Notes under the pieces: model-generated
The model's input: only the letters and a program-made list of their open reading frames with translations
Databases searched by the model: none
What the model was told of the DNA's origin: nothing
NCBI GenBank assembly: GCA_016187945.1
Contig: JACPIT010000007.1
Span: 1 to 64,000, forward strand
Reading direction: 5' to 3'
DNA length: 64,000 bases
Source of the DNA: Opitutia bacterium
Lineage (GTDB): Bacteria; Verrucomicrobiota; Verrucomicrobiia; Opitutales; Opitutaceae
Shown here: piece by piece, positions 50,354 to 58,974 of the stretch
Layout of the letters: each line of letters starts with the position of its first letter
Position numbering within the stretch: position 1 is the stretch's first letter
Made by a program: the position numbers and the translations under genes

Positions 50354-50767
50354 ATGCCGCACCGCCTCAAGTTCATCGACGATCTCCTGCTGGTTGAAGT
50401 CAGCGGGCGGTTCGATCGCTCTGCGCTCGATGCGCTCGCCGAGACGATCGTCGAATGTGAAGCCGATCTCTGTCGTTCGCCTGATCGCCTGACGGATTTG
50501 TCGGCGGTCGTTCACGTGACCGTGAAGGCCGACGATCTTCGCTCCGTCCTCGAACGGCGGTTCAGCGCATATCCTCCGTTCAACGCGTTCCGGCACGCGC
50601 TGGTCGGTGCGACGCCACTCCAATACGGCATGTCGCGAATGTATCAGATTCTGAACACTTCTCCGCAGACCGAGATGGAAGTCTTCACCAATCGAGAAGA
50701 TGCGCTTGGCTGGCTTCGTCCGGATCGCGCGCCGCGGTTGCGCCGCGAACTGTCGTTGCTCGAGTAG
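50354..50767 (+). CDS. STAS/SpoIIAA-like hypothetical protein
   Basis: This 137-residue protein has alternating strands and helices resembling SpoIIAA-like/STAS proteins. The opening L-L-L-V-E-V-S-G-R-F-D-R-S-A-L-D-A-L is followed by a D-L-S-A-V-V-H-V strand, and a C-terminal M-E-V-F-T-N-R-E-D-A-L-G-W-L segment is seen in that group. The function is unknown. Its last 83 bases overlap the 3' end of the opposite-strand rhamnosidase gene. One base separates it from the preceding small gene. Confidence 0.65.
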   Translation: MPHRLKFIDDLLLVEVSGRFDRSALDALAETIVECEADLCRSPDRLTDLSAVVHVTVKADDLRSVLERRFSAYPPFNAFRHALVGATPLQYGMSRMYQILNTSPQTEMEVFTNREDALGWLRPDRAPRLRRELSLLE

Positions 50768-53414
50768 GCGAGGCGACGGATGCGGATGACGAGAAACGGT
50801 CGGGCAGGCTGAATTCGTAGCGACCCGACCCGAGTGCGAGGACGGCGTGGTTGCCTTCCAGATGCGCGCTGAGCACGCCGTCGGCGTGGAGCGCGGATCG
50901 ATCGCCCTCGCAAATGGCGTCGAGAGTCTGCGCGGGGAGATAGAGGCGCGCGGTGGCATTGGCCGGGACGTCGATGGCGAGCACGATGCGGCCGGCTTCC
51001 CGGCGCCAGCGGCTGCCTACGATTCCCATCACAGTCGCGCGCGAGCAGTCGACGGAGGAGAGCGCGGTCGGAAATGCCGGGCAAAAGACAATTTCGCGAA
51101 AGCCGGGCACGCCGGGTTGGATGCCGCCGAGGCGGGAGAAAAGCGTGGCGTCCGGTCCGGCGAACATCGCGTGGTTGTGGGTCTGCATGCTGCCGTCGAA
51201 GCTCCACTGCTCCCACGTCGTCGTGGCGCCTTGCGCGATTTGATCGGCGTAGCCGGGATAACCGGTCGCGGTCAGCACGCGGAGCGCGAGATCGGCGAGA
51301 CCATGGTCGAAGAGAACCTCGAAGAGATAGCGCGTGCCGAAAATGCCCGTGTCGAGGTGACCGCGATCGACCTCTTCGATGCGCTGGCGCAGCGCGGCCA
51401 CGACGGCCGAGCGTCGCGCGGACGGCACCATGTCGAACGCGAGCGGCAGCACGGAGGTGACTTGCCGGCCGAGGCCGTAGGTGGCGGTGCGCGGATCGTA
51501 GAAACGCGCGTCGAACTCGGTGCGGACGCGTTCGGCGAGCTGCGCGTAGCGCTCGGCGTCGGGCGCGCGGCCGAGCAGCGCGGCGGCGTCGGCGACGATT
51601 CGCGCGGTGCGGTAGAACAGCGCGCGGTTGACCAGCTCGCCCTCGCTGAAGCTGCCTTCGTAGGAACCCGACGGATTGGGCGCGGCCCAGTCGCCGAAGG
51701 CGGCGGCCCAATGCTTCGCGGCCTCGGCCGTTGCGGCGAAGCGATCGACGACTTGCCGCATGTTGTCGTAGTGCTCCGCGAGAAGCCGGCGGTCGCCGTA
51801 GTTTTCCCAGAGGAGAAACGGCAGCACGACTTGATCGCCGGTCCAGTTGGGAAGACTGCCGCCGTCGCCCGCGATGTCGTGCAGCCATTTCGCGTAGTAG
51901 GGCGCCAGCGCGAAATTGCAGATCGCGGCGTCCTCGACCGTGAGCGAATCCATCTGACAGGGCGTGCGCTCGTCGCGCGTCGCGGTGTCGGTGGGGATGC
52001 CCATGAGATTGTTTGCGATCGTCCAGCGGAAGTTCGCGTGCATGCGGTTGAGCAATGGATCGGAGCAGGAAAACGAGCCCGCTTCCGGCACGGCGGCACG
52101 AATCGCGCAGCCGGTGAGGCTGTCGAGTGTCGGCGTGCCGGTGTAGCCGGTGACCTCGACGTAGCGGAAGCCGTGGTAGGTGAAGCGCGGTTCGTAGCTC
52201 TCGTCGCGGTCGCCGCGGAGGATGTAGGTGTCGGTGGCTTGCGCGGCGCGATTGGTTTTCACATCGAGCGTGCCGTCGGCGTGCAATTCCTCGGCGTGGC
52301 GCAGCACGACGCGAGCACCTGCGGGCCCGCGCGTGCGCAGGCGCACCCAGCCGGCGATGTTCTGGCCGAGGTCGAAGACGAAGACGCCGGGCTTGGACTC
52401 GGTCATCTTCACCGGGCGGTATTCGGCGGCGACGGCGAGGCCGGGGAACGGGCACGCGATCAGCGGTCCCGGCGGGGCAGCGCGGAGCGCAACGGGCTTC
52501 CAGTCTTGATCGTCGAAACGACTTTCGCTCCAGCCGGCGATCTCGCGGCGCGCGTCGTAGGTCTCGCCATGATAGATGTCGCTCGCGACGACCGGACTCG
52601 CGGTCCATTTCCACGCCTCGTCGGTCGCGATCGTTTGCGTCGTGCCATCGTCGAACGCGATTTGAAGCTGCGCGAAGGCTGCGGGCGGCGTGTCCCAGCG
52701 ATAACCGTATTTCGAATAACTTTGAGCGTAGCCTGGCGCCATCCACATGCCGATTGCGTTGCCGCCGCGCCGCACGAGGGCAGTGACGTCGTAGGCGTCG
52801 TAGAAGAGGCCCTTCGGGTAGTTGGAGTTCACCGGCGAGAGCACGCGCTCGGTCAACTCCGTGCCGTTGACGAGCAGGCGATACCAGCCGATGGCGTAGG
52901 CGTAGGCAGTGGCGCGCACGATTTTCTTTTCGAGCTGAAATGCGCGACGGAGCAGCGGACTCGGCGCGTCAGGCGCGGCGCCGATCCATCGCGCATGCCA
53001 GTCGGTCGGCTTGAGCGGTCCCATTTGCCACCACGACGGCGTCGACCATGCCGAGGGTTGATTGCGAGCGTCCCAGACGCGCACGGACCAGTAATAGCGA
53101 GCGCCAGCGCGCAGCTCCGGGCCGCCGTAGGGCACGCCAAAATTGTCCGCGACGGTGACTCTGCCCGAATCCCACACGTCGACCTCGTTAGCCGTCAGAG
53201 TTTCCGGAGAAGTCGCGACGCGGATCTGATACGCGGTCTGCCGTTGCGCGCGCTCATCGGCGTGCAACTCCCAACTGAAACGCGGGTGCGGCCGATCCAG
53301 CGCGAGCGGCTGCGTTTGGTATTCGGTGCGCAGGTGATCGACCGCGATCGCCTGCGCGAGCGCGCACGGAAGCAGCACCAGGCCGAGGAAGCGAATCAGG
53401 CGAGTCGCACGCAT
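50685..53414 (-). CDS. Alpha-L-rhamnosidase, GH78, secreted
   Basis: GH78 enzymes remove terminal alpha-L-rhamnose from plant glycosides and pectic chains by inversion. This 909-residue protein has a signal peptide of about 22 residues. The family start L-R-T-E-Y follows, then P-L-A-L-D-R-P-H-P-R-F-S-W-E, and the N-terminal sandwiches include W-H-A-R-W-I-G. The (alpha/alpha)6 barrel has the R-D-E-R region holding the general acid (R-D-E-R-T-P-C-Q-M-D-S, where D-E-R-x-G-W is usual). The beta-sandwich ends G-R-Y-E-F-S-L-P. Beyond that is a tail of about 38 residues that lies antisense to the neighbouring gene, suggesting a lost stop codon. It is the last gene of a minus-strand operon with the GxGYxYP gene. 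Confidence 0.9.
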   Translation of the reverse strand: MRATRLIRFLGLVLLPCALAQAIAVDHLRTEYQTQPLALDRPHPRFSWELHADERAQRQTAYQIRVATSPETLTANEVDVWDSGRVTVADNFGVPYGGPELRAGARYYWSVRVWDARNQPSAWSTPSWWQMGPLKPTDWHARWIGAAPDAPSPLLRRAFQLEKKIVRATAYAYAIGWYRLLVNGTELTERVLSPVNSNYPKGLFYDAYDVTALVRRGGNAIGMWMAPGYAQSYSKYGYRWDTPPAAFAQLQIAFDDGTTQTIATDEAWKWTASPVVASDIYHGETYDARREIAGWSESRFDDQDWKPVALRAAPPGPLIACPFPGLAVAAEYRPVKMTESKPGVFVFDLGQNIAGWVRLRTRGPAGARVVLRHAEELHADGTLDVKTNRAAQATDTYILRGDRDESYEPRFTYHGFRYVEVTGYTGTPTLDSLTGCAIRAAVPEAGSFSCSDPLLNRMHANFRWTIANNLMGIPTDTATRDERTPCQMDSLTVEDAAICNFALAPYYAKWLHDIAGDGGSLPNWTGDQVVLPFLLWENYGDRRLLAEHYDNMRQVVDRFAATAEAAKHWAAAFGDWAAPNPSGSYEGSFSEGELVNRALFYRTARIVADAAALLGRAPDAERYAQLAERVRTEFDARFYDPRTATYGLGRQVTSVLPLAFDMVPSARRSAVVAALRQRIEEVDRGHLDTGIFGTRYLFEVLFDHGLADLALRVLTATGYPGYADQIAQGATTTWEQWSFDGSMQTHNHAMFAGPDATLFSRLGGIQPGVPGFREIVFCPAFPTALSSVDCSRATVMGIVGSRWRREAGRIVLAIDVPANATARLYLPAQTLDAICEGDRSALHADGVLSAHLEGNHAVLALGSGRYEFSLPDRFSSSASVASPTRATTVRGATAARDPDEASQAHLLDW

Positions 53415-53430
53415 GACCGGACGAGCGAGT

Positions 53431-55095
53431 TCAGTTGTGACCGGCGAAGTGCTTCGGGTCCGCCGGGTCCTGGTAACGGGTCGTATAGGTCTTGTTGCTC
53501 GCCGCGAGTTTCAGGAAAACGTCGAGCGGCACGATCTCCACCGGGCCTTCGAGCTGCTTCGTGACCTCGACGAGACTGTTCACGTCGTTCGACTCGCGAA
53601 CGTGCACGAGGAGGAAGTAGGGGCGCTTGGCGTTGAGCGCGATGAGTTCGTTGAGATCGGCGGCGACTTCGGCGCGCGGGCGGCGCGGGTCGATGTAGTA
53701 GTCGTAGGAAATCAGCGGTCGTGAGTCGCGCAGGTCGCGTGTGCGCGCGGGGCCGTAGCCGTTGATGAAGCCGATGACGTTCGGGAACGTGGCATAGTAG
53801 CGATCGACGGTGGTCTTCGTGAGGTCGGCGTTGCCGACGTTTCCGGCCGCGGCGGAATTGTCCATGATTTCGAGCACGCGCTCGTCGAGGAGATCCATCA
53901 GCTCGCGCGCCTCGGCCATGAGGGCTTCGAAACGGTCGGCGGGAATGTGGTTCGGATACATGTAGCCCGGACCGGAGAGGCCGCCGATGAAGTAGTCGCT
54001 GGGTGTGGCGCTCTCGTGGAAATACTCGAGAGCGGCGGGCGAGAATTTCGTCCAGTTCATCGTCACCTGCCAGCCGAAGGGCAACTTGCCGCGACCGGGC
54101 TTCGTCCACACGCCGATACCGATCGAGTCGGATTGCACGAAGCTGAGATAGACTTTCGGTTGCGCGGTGAGCTTCGCATCGCGCGCGACGTTGTGGTTGT
54201 TCGTGAAGCGGAAGCCTGGCGTGAAGGTGAATTGGCAGTTGAAGGACAGGTTGGGGAGGTTGTGCAGGCCTTCCATCTTGAGGCCGTAGCTCGAGAGGAG
54301 CGTCGTGTGCTGCTCCTCGGTGTCCTTACCGTAAGAATGCCAGCCGAAGATCGTCGCGCCGGGGTGCAGGTCGCGGAGGAGTTCCCGGTTGAGCGCGAGT
54401 TCGCCCGGGTGAGCGGGATTGGCGGAGAGATCGTGGAAGAACATCCGCTCGCACACGCCCCAATCCGCCATGCCCGGCATGCGAATCGCGCCGGCGTGAC
54501 CGCCCATGAGCATGATCTTATCTTTGTTGCAGCGCGCCCAGTAACGCTGACGGGCGTCGCGGTAGATTTGTTCGTCGCTGTGGCCATCGTAGCGGCCGCG
54601 GAGATCGTCGATGCGCTTGAGACCGTGGCGCTCCACGAGCGAGATGAGCGGCTCGGTGACGACGAGCGCGTCCTCGAGTCCAGCGATCGTGAACGCGACG
54701 TTCATCGACGCGGGGACTTTCGGATCCCAGACGACGTAACCTTTCGCATCGCGGACGAACGTCGTGAGCGCGTCGTCGGTAGTGCGCAGCTCGGTGAATT
54801 GCACGTGGTGTTTGCGCCGGTAGAAATCGAAGAGCGGTTCGGTGATCTCCCACTGGTATTCGTGTGGATGGACGACGTAGAGGCGCGGCGCGGCGCGGTT
54901 GGCGAGGCCCTGCAAGCTAAGCAGCAGAATTTTTTCCGGGAGGCCGCTGGCGACTTGCCAATCGGAGTCGAAGTGCATGACCCACGCTTGGCGCGACGCG
55001 GACGCGGATGTGGCGGCGGGCGTCTCCGCGCCGGCCAGCACGGTGAGCGCGAGGAACAGAACGAGCGAACGTGAGTGCGAGAAAAGGGATTTCAT
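53431..55095 (-). CDS. GxGYxYP domain protein, secreted
   Basis: Named for its motif, here G-P-G-Y-M-Y-P (about residue 377). The family is found in polysaccharide-degrading Bacteroidetes and Verrucomicrobia and is suspected to be a carbohydrate-active enzyme; no activity is established. The 554-residue protein has a signal peptide of about 23 residues, an N-terminal domain (L-L-L-S-L-Q-G-L-A-N-R-A-A-P-R-L-Y opens it), a G-W-H-S-Y-G-K-D-T-E-E-Q segment, and the C-terminal N-G-Y-G-P-A-R. Start ATG 55095 overlaps the preceding stop (ATGA). It is 16 bases from the GH78 gene, consistent with a shared role on rhamnose-containing glycans. Confidence 0.88.
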   Translation of the reverse strand: MKSLFSHSRSLVLFLALTVLAGAETPAATSASASRQAWVMHFDSDWQVASGLPEKILLLSLQGLANRAAPRLYVVHPHEYQWEITEPLFDFYRRKHHVQFTELRTTDDALTTFVRDAKGYVVWDPKVPASMNVAFTIAGLEDALVVTEPLISLVERHGLKRIDDLRGRYDGHSDEQIYRDARQRYWARCNKDKIMLMGGHAGAIRMPGMADWGVCERMFFHDLSANPAHPGELALNRELLRDLHPGATIFGWHSYGKDTEEQHTTLLSSYGLKMEGLHNLPNLSFNCQFTFTPGFRFTNNHNVARDAKLTAQPKVYLSFVQSDSIGIGVWTKPGRGKLPFGWQVTMNWTKFSPAALEYFHESATPSDYFIGGLSGPGYMYPNHIPADRFEALMAEARELMDLLDERVLEIMDNSAAAGNVGNADLTKTTVDRYYATFPNVIGFINGYGPARTRDLRDSRPLISYDYYIDPRRPRAEVAADLNELIALNAKRPYFLLVHVRESNDVNSLVEVTKQLEGPVEIVPLDVFLKLAASNKTYTTRYQDPADPKHFAGHN

Positions 55096-55607
55096 GCGGC
55101 GACCTTGCGGAAAACGTAGATGAGGGGACGATTGCGGGTGGAATGCAGCTCGATGACGGTCAACGTGCCGCCATCCTCGCTGACGCGATACTCGGTGGTG
55201 ACGCGCAGGTGCGTTTCGCCTTGGGAGATTTCGACGGGGACGATGGCCTCGGTGCGCAAGGTGCGTCCGTCGTCGATCCACGCGGCGCTGGCACGCGTGA
55301 CGCCGTCCTTCGCGGGGTAGACGGCCATGTGGCGCTGATCGATGCGGAAAAAGTCGCGCAGCTCGCCCGGCGTGGCGGTATCGAAGACGTTTGTCTTCGT
55401 GAGCTTCGTGTCGCGCCAGGTCATGCGGTGTTCGAGTGCGACGCGTGAGCCGTCAACGCGAATGGCGAGGTCGATGGCGGTCCAGCCGTCGAGCGCCGTG
55501 CTCGCGGTCGGGTCGAAGCGCCAAAGGCCTTGAAAATTCGGCGCGGCGTGCGCGATCAGCGCGAGCGCGCTCAAAAGCAGAGTGCGGAGCAGGAGTTTCT
55601 TGATCAT
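55092..55607 (-). CDS. Secreted hypothetical protein
   Basis: This 171-residue protein has a clear signal peptide (M-I-K-K-L-L-L-R-T-L-L-L, cleavage near A-H-A-A-P). The mature part is beta-rich (F-Q-G-L-W-R-F-D, V-A-L-E-H-R-M-T-W, T-H-L-R-V-T-T-E-Y-R-V) and looks like a small lipocalin-like or beta-barrel fold, by pattern only. It is the first gene of the GxGYxYP-GH78 operon and overlaps the second by 4 bases. Function is not known; binding of a ligand or of the enzyme is possible. Confidence 0.7.
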   Translation of the reverse strand: MIKKLLLRTLLLSALALIAHAAPNFQGLWRFDPTASTALDGWTAIDLAIRVDGSRVALEHRMTWRDTKLTKTNVFDTATPGELRDFFRIDQRHMAVYPAKDGVTRASAAWIDDGRTLRTEAIVPVEISQGETHLRVTTEYRVSEDGGTLTVIELHSTRNRPLIYVFRKVAA

Positions 55608-55744
55608 GGAAAATTCAGGCGAGCAGGACGGCGTGGGTTCGGCGCCGAGGACGGTGGTGCGGCGCGTCGCGAGGGTGATGGCAATCTCAGCGTTGTTCGG
55701 GCGGTGGCGGCGACGCGCACGGTGCAGAAAGTGGGGTCCGCGAA

Positions 55745-55780
55745 CAAAAGAGGCGGAGACCGGATCGGTCTCCGCCTCAG
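55745..55780 (-). terminator. Rho-independent terminator of the TonB receptor gene
   Basis: An 11-bp perfect stem AGGCGGAGACC/GGTCTCCGCCT (55751-55761 with 55767-55777) lies 32 bases past the receptor stop and is followed on the minus strand by CTTTTGTTC. It separates the receptor from the following operon. Confidence 0.87.
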
Positions 55781-55808
55781 TCTGTCTAGCGAACTGAACC
55801 CATTTCGA

Positions 55809-58800
55809 TCAGAAGCTCAGCGTGTTCGTCAGCAGCCACGTGCGCGGCGGCGAGAGAACGGTGGTCGGACCTTCGATGTAGTCTTTGTCGGTCGCGTTGT
55901 AGATGCCGAGGTTGGTCTGGAGCTTGTAGCCCAGGATTTCCCACGGATACGACGCGGTCACGTCGAACACGAGGAAGTTGCCGGAGGTGAGACCGCCGCG
56001 CCGCGGGTTGAAGTCGACGTTGCGCGCGATGATCGTTTCGGAGCTGTAGCGGGCGCCAAGGCCGACCGCGAGGCCCCGCACGATGCCGTCGGTGAACGTG
56101 TATTTGTTCAGCATGTTGAGGCGGAACTCGGGCACGTTCTCGATGCGCTCGCCGTATTGGAGGTCGGCGTTGATCTTGGCGACGCCGGTGAGGGCGTTGT
56201 AGGCGGCGGTGCCGGGGTGGGGAACGGTCGGATTGTCGACGGTTTTAGCCGTCCACATCCACGCGCCGTTGACCAGCGTCTGGAAGTTGCGGATGGGCGT
56301 CCAGATGACTTCGAAGTCGGCGCCTTCGATGCGATTCTTCAGGCCGACGGTGCGCCAGCGCAGCACGCGGCCGTTGGCGTAGGCGTTGGTGCCGGCGGGG
56401 CCGAAGATGCCGAGGTTGTTGCCGTAGTTGAGATTTTCGGCGAGCTGATGCGCGGTGTCGTCGTAGCGCTGGTCTTTGCGCTCGGCGCGGAAGACGGAGA
56501 GCGTGCCGACGAGCTTGTTGTCCCAGAGGCTGGTCTTGACGCCGATTTCCATGTTCGTGCCGGTCTCGTTCGGAACCTTCACGAGCGCGCCGGTCGCGGC
56601 GATGGCGGATTTGAATTGGTCGAGCGAGCTGATCGTCTGGCCGTTGTAGACGAAGCTATTGCTGCCGATGCTCGATTGGTAGGCCATCGCGGCGTTGTAG
56701 ATGTCGGGCAGGGCAATCTCGCCGATGCCGCCGGCGTTGCCGACGTTCAGACGGAAGGTTTTCGAGAACGACGCGAAGACGTTGACGTCCTTCACGATTT
56801 CGAACGATGCGCCGCCCATCCACGAAGTGCCCGCCTGGCGGGTGAACAAGTCGTAGCCGCCCGCGTAACTCGGCGTGTAGTTGTAGACGCTCGGGGGATA
56901 TGCGGTCTGATCCGCGAAGGCGTAGGGCGGAGGCGCGAACCACGGGAAGTTCGAGGTGAGGTATTGGCCGCTGTCGCGATTCATTTCCCGGCGCACGCCG
57001 CCGAGGAGATTCAGGCGATCGTTGAAGAGGCTGCCGTTGTAGTTGATGTAGCCGGCTTGGTATTGCGTGTAGTAGCCGTCGAGCAGCGTGCGATCGTAGA
57101 GATAAATGCGGCTGATGTCGGGTTGGATTTCGTAGCCGGGATCCCACTGCGTGAAGACTTGTTGCACGGTCTTGATGTTGCCGAAGCGGTCGCGGATGAC
57201 CTGATTGACCGGAACGTCGGCCGTGGAAACCCAGGGCGCGAATTGACCGCCGGTGCCGACGGAGCCGTTGATGACGACGCCGGGGTTGCCGGCGGGATTC
57301 GTCGCGCCGGGGATCTGCGAGTAGTTGGGCGAGAGCGGCGCGTTGGCGTTGTATTGCTGGAGTTGTTCCTGGAACAAACCGCCGACGAGCAGCGTGTGCT
57401 TCATGCCCCACAGCTCTTTCTTGAAGATCGCGTCGAACTGGTGGGTGTTGAGCTTGCGGTAGTAGCCGGCGGTGGAGTTGCCACCGAGTGCGTTGAACGT
57501 CCGACCGTCCGCGGTGGGGCTCTGCGTGCCTTCAAGGCTGTCGAAGCGCGCGTTCTCGCGCACCATCACGTAGCGGAAATCCATCCAGCTAAACGGCGAG
57601 AGGTCGACCGTGAGGCTGGGGACGTTCACGACGTTGTTCGAGAACGTGCCGCGGTTGGTGTAGCTGAAGCTTTTGTCGAGGATGCGGCTGCCGTTCTTGT
57701 CGGTGTAATAAGCGCCGCGGGTCACGGACGTGTAGAGCGGGATGCCGTAGTCGTTGGCGGCCTTGCGGACGTCGGCGATGTAGTTGCCCGGGCTCGAGAG
57801 GATGCGAGCGCGATAAGCATCGGCGGTCGCGGAGCCGGCGGCGGTCATGAGTGCTGCGCTCGGATTCGCATAAGCGTCGAACCAGCCTTGCGGCCAGACC
57901 CATGCGCCTTGGTTCTGGTTGAAGCGCGACTCGAGATGCTCCAGCTCGAACGTGAGCTTCACTTTGCCGCTGGAGAACGGCACGACGGCGAGGTTGCCGG
58001 TGATGCTGTTCGTCTTGTTCCGCTCAAAGACGGCGGCGCCTTTCGAGTCCTCCCATGAGCCGATGATGCGCATGGCGGCTTTCTTGCCCATGTGGGAATT
58101 CATATCGACGACCACGCGTTCGAGCGACTCGTCGCCGACCGTGTAGCTGATCGTGGTAGGCGAGTTGCCGAAGACGGGTTGCTTCGTGATGTAGTTGATC
58201 ACACCGCCGGGGTAACCGGCGCCGAAGAACACGGACGCGGGGCCTTTCACGACTTCGACGCGATCGACGTTGTTCACGTTGTAGCCGATGTAGCGCGGCA
58301 CGCCGTTGCGCAGGACCGTGTTGATGCCGAAGCCGCGGCTCGTGAAGCCGCCTTGGGGCGTCGCGCTGTTCGCGGGGCGGCGCATGGCGTAGTTGTTGTC
58401 GCCGGCGCCGGAGGAGCTGTAGCGAAGAATATCGGTGAGCGAACGAATGTTGGCGTCGTCGAGGAAATCCTTCGAAAGAACCGAGACGGACATCGGCGTT
58501 TTCTGAATCGGCATGCCGATGCGGGTGGCCGTCATGGAATTGGTTTTGAGGTAACCGTAGTCCTTGTCCGAACTGACTTCGAACGGAGAGAGCATGAGCA
58601 CGCCGTCTTCGCGGACAGCGCTCGCGCTACCGGCGGAAGCGGGTGCGGTCTTGGCCGACGAGGTGGTGGGCGCCGGCGCTGTGGTCGGTGCGGGGGCTGG
58701 CGTGGCGGGCTTGGTGCTGCCTTCGAGTTCGGCGAGCCGCTTGCGTAGCGCGGCGTTTTCTTCCTGGAGGCGTCGGACGACATCGCTATCGGCCGTTTGC

Positions 58801-58889
58801 CCGGAGGCGAAGGTGGCCGATAGCAATGCCACCAGACCGGTCGCCAGCAAATGTCTGGCCCGGTCAGTTGGGGTATGCGGTGGTTTCAT
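55809..58889 (-). CDS. TonB-dependent receptor with N-terminal coiled coil
   Basis: This 1026-residue outer-membrane receptor has a signal peptide of about 30 residues. A leucine-zipper-like helix follows (R-R-L-Q-E-E-N-A-A-L-R-K-R-L-A-E-L, about 39-56), then a Pro/Thr/Ala-rich linker (about 58-95). The TonB-box-like L-M-L-S-P-F-E-V (about 98-105) precedes the plug (T-P-M-S-V-S-V-L-S-K-D-F-L-D-D). The barrel ends T-W-L-L-T-N-T-L-S-F. The plug is closest to siderophore-type receptors in style, but the neighbours are rhamnosidases and a LacI regulator, so a glycan ligand is more likely. The coiled coil plus linker ahead of the TonB box is unusual. Confidence 0.9.
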   Translation of the reverse strand: MKPPHTPTDRARHLLATGLVALLSATFASGQTADSDVVRRLQEENAALRKRLAELEGSTKPATPAPAPTTAPAPTTSSAKTAPASAGSASAVREDGVLMLSPFEVSSDKDYGYLKTNSMTATRIGMPIQKTPMSVSVLSKDFLDDANIRSLTDILRYSSSGAGDNNYAMRRPANSATPQGGFTSRGFGINTVLRNGVPRYIGYNVNNVDRVEVVKGPASVFFGAGYPGGVINYITKQPVFGNSPTTISYTVGDESLERVVVDMNSHMGKKAAMRIIGSWEDSKGAAVFERNKTNSITGNLAVVPFSSGKVKLTFELEHLESRFNQNQGAWVWPQGWFDAYANPSAALMTAAGSATADAYRARILSSPGNYIADVRKAANDYGIPLYTSVTRGAYYTDKNGSRILDKSFSYTNRGTFSNNVVNVPSLTVDLSPFSWMDFRYVMVRENARFDSLEGTQSPTADGRTFNALGGNSTAGYYRKLNTHQFDAIFKKELWGMKHTLLVGGLFQEQLQQYNANAPLSPNYSQIPGATNPAGNPGVVINGSVGTGGQFAPWVSTADVPVNQVIRDRFGNIKTVQQVFTQWDPGYEIQPDISRIYLYDRTLLDGYYTQYQAGYINYNGSLFNDRLNLLGGVRREMNRDSGQYLTSNFPWFAPPPYAFADQTAYPPSVYNYTPSYAGGYDLFTRQAGTSWMGGASFEIVKDVNVFASFSKTFRLNVGNAGGIGEIALPDIYNAAMAYQSSIGSNSFVYNGQTISSLDQFKSAIAATGALVKVPNETGTNMEIGVKTSLWDNKLVGTLSVFRAERKDQRYDDTAHQLAENLNYGNNLGIFGPAGTNAYANGRVLRWRTVGLKNRIEGADFEVIWTPIRNFQTLVNGAWMWTAKTVDNPTVPHPGTAAYNALTGVAKINADLQYGERIENVPEFRLNMLNKYTFTDGIVRGLAVGLGARYSSETIIARNVDFNPRRGGLTSGNFLVFDVTASYPWEILGYKLQTNLGIYNATDKDYIEGPTTVLSPPRTWLLTNTLSF

Positions 58890-58974
58890 TGCTTGTTCGT
58901 GGGTTAAGCTTCGATTCCCCGGGCGGTGTGAACCGGTCCGGGAAATCGAAAAGGAAACGCGTGGCGCCGGCCGC

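Noticed and set aside
50847-53564. Long plus-strand open frame of 905 codons
   Set aside because: It mirrors the secreted GH78 gene and shows no motif; composition is that of an antisense frame.
55530-58058. Plus-strand open frame of 842 codons
   Set aside because: Antisense to the coiled-coil TonB receptor; no recognisable protein.
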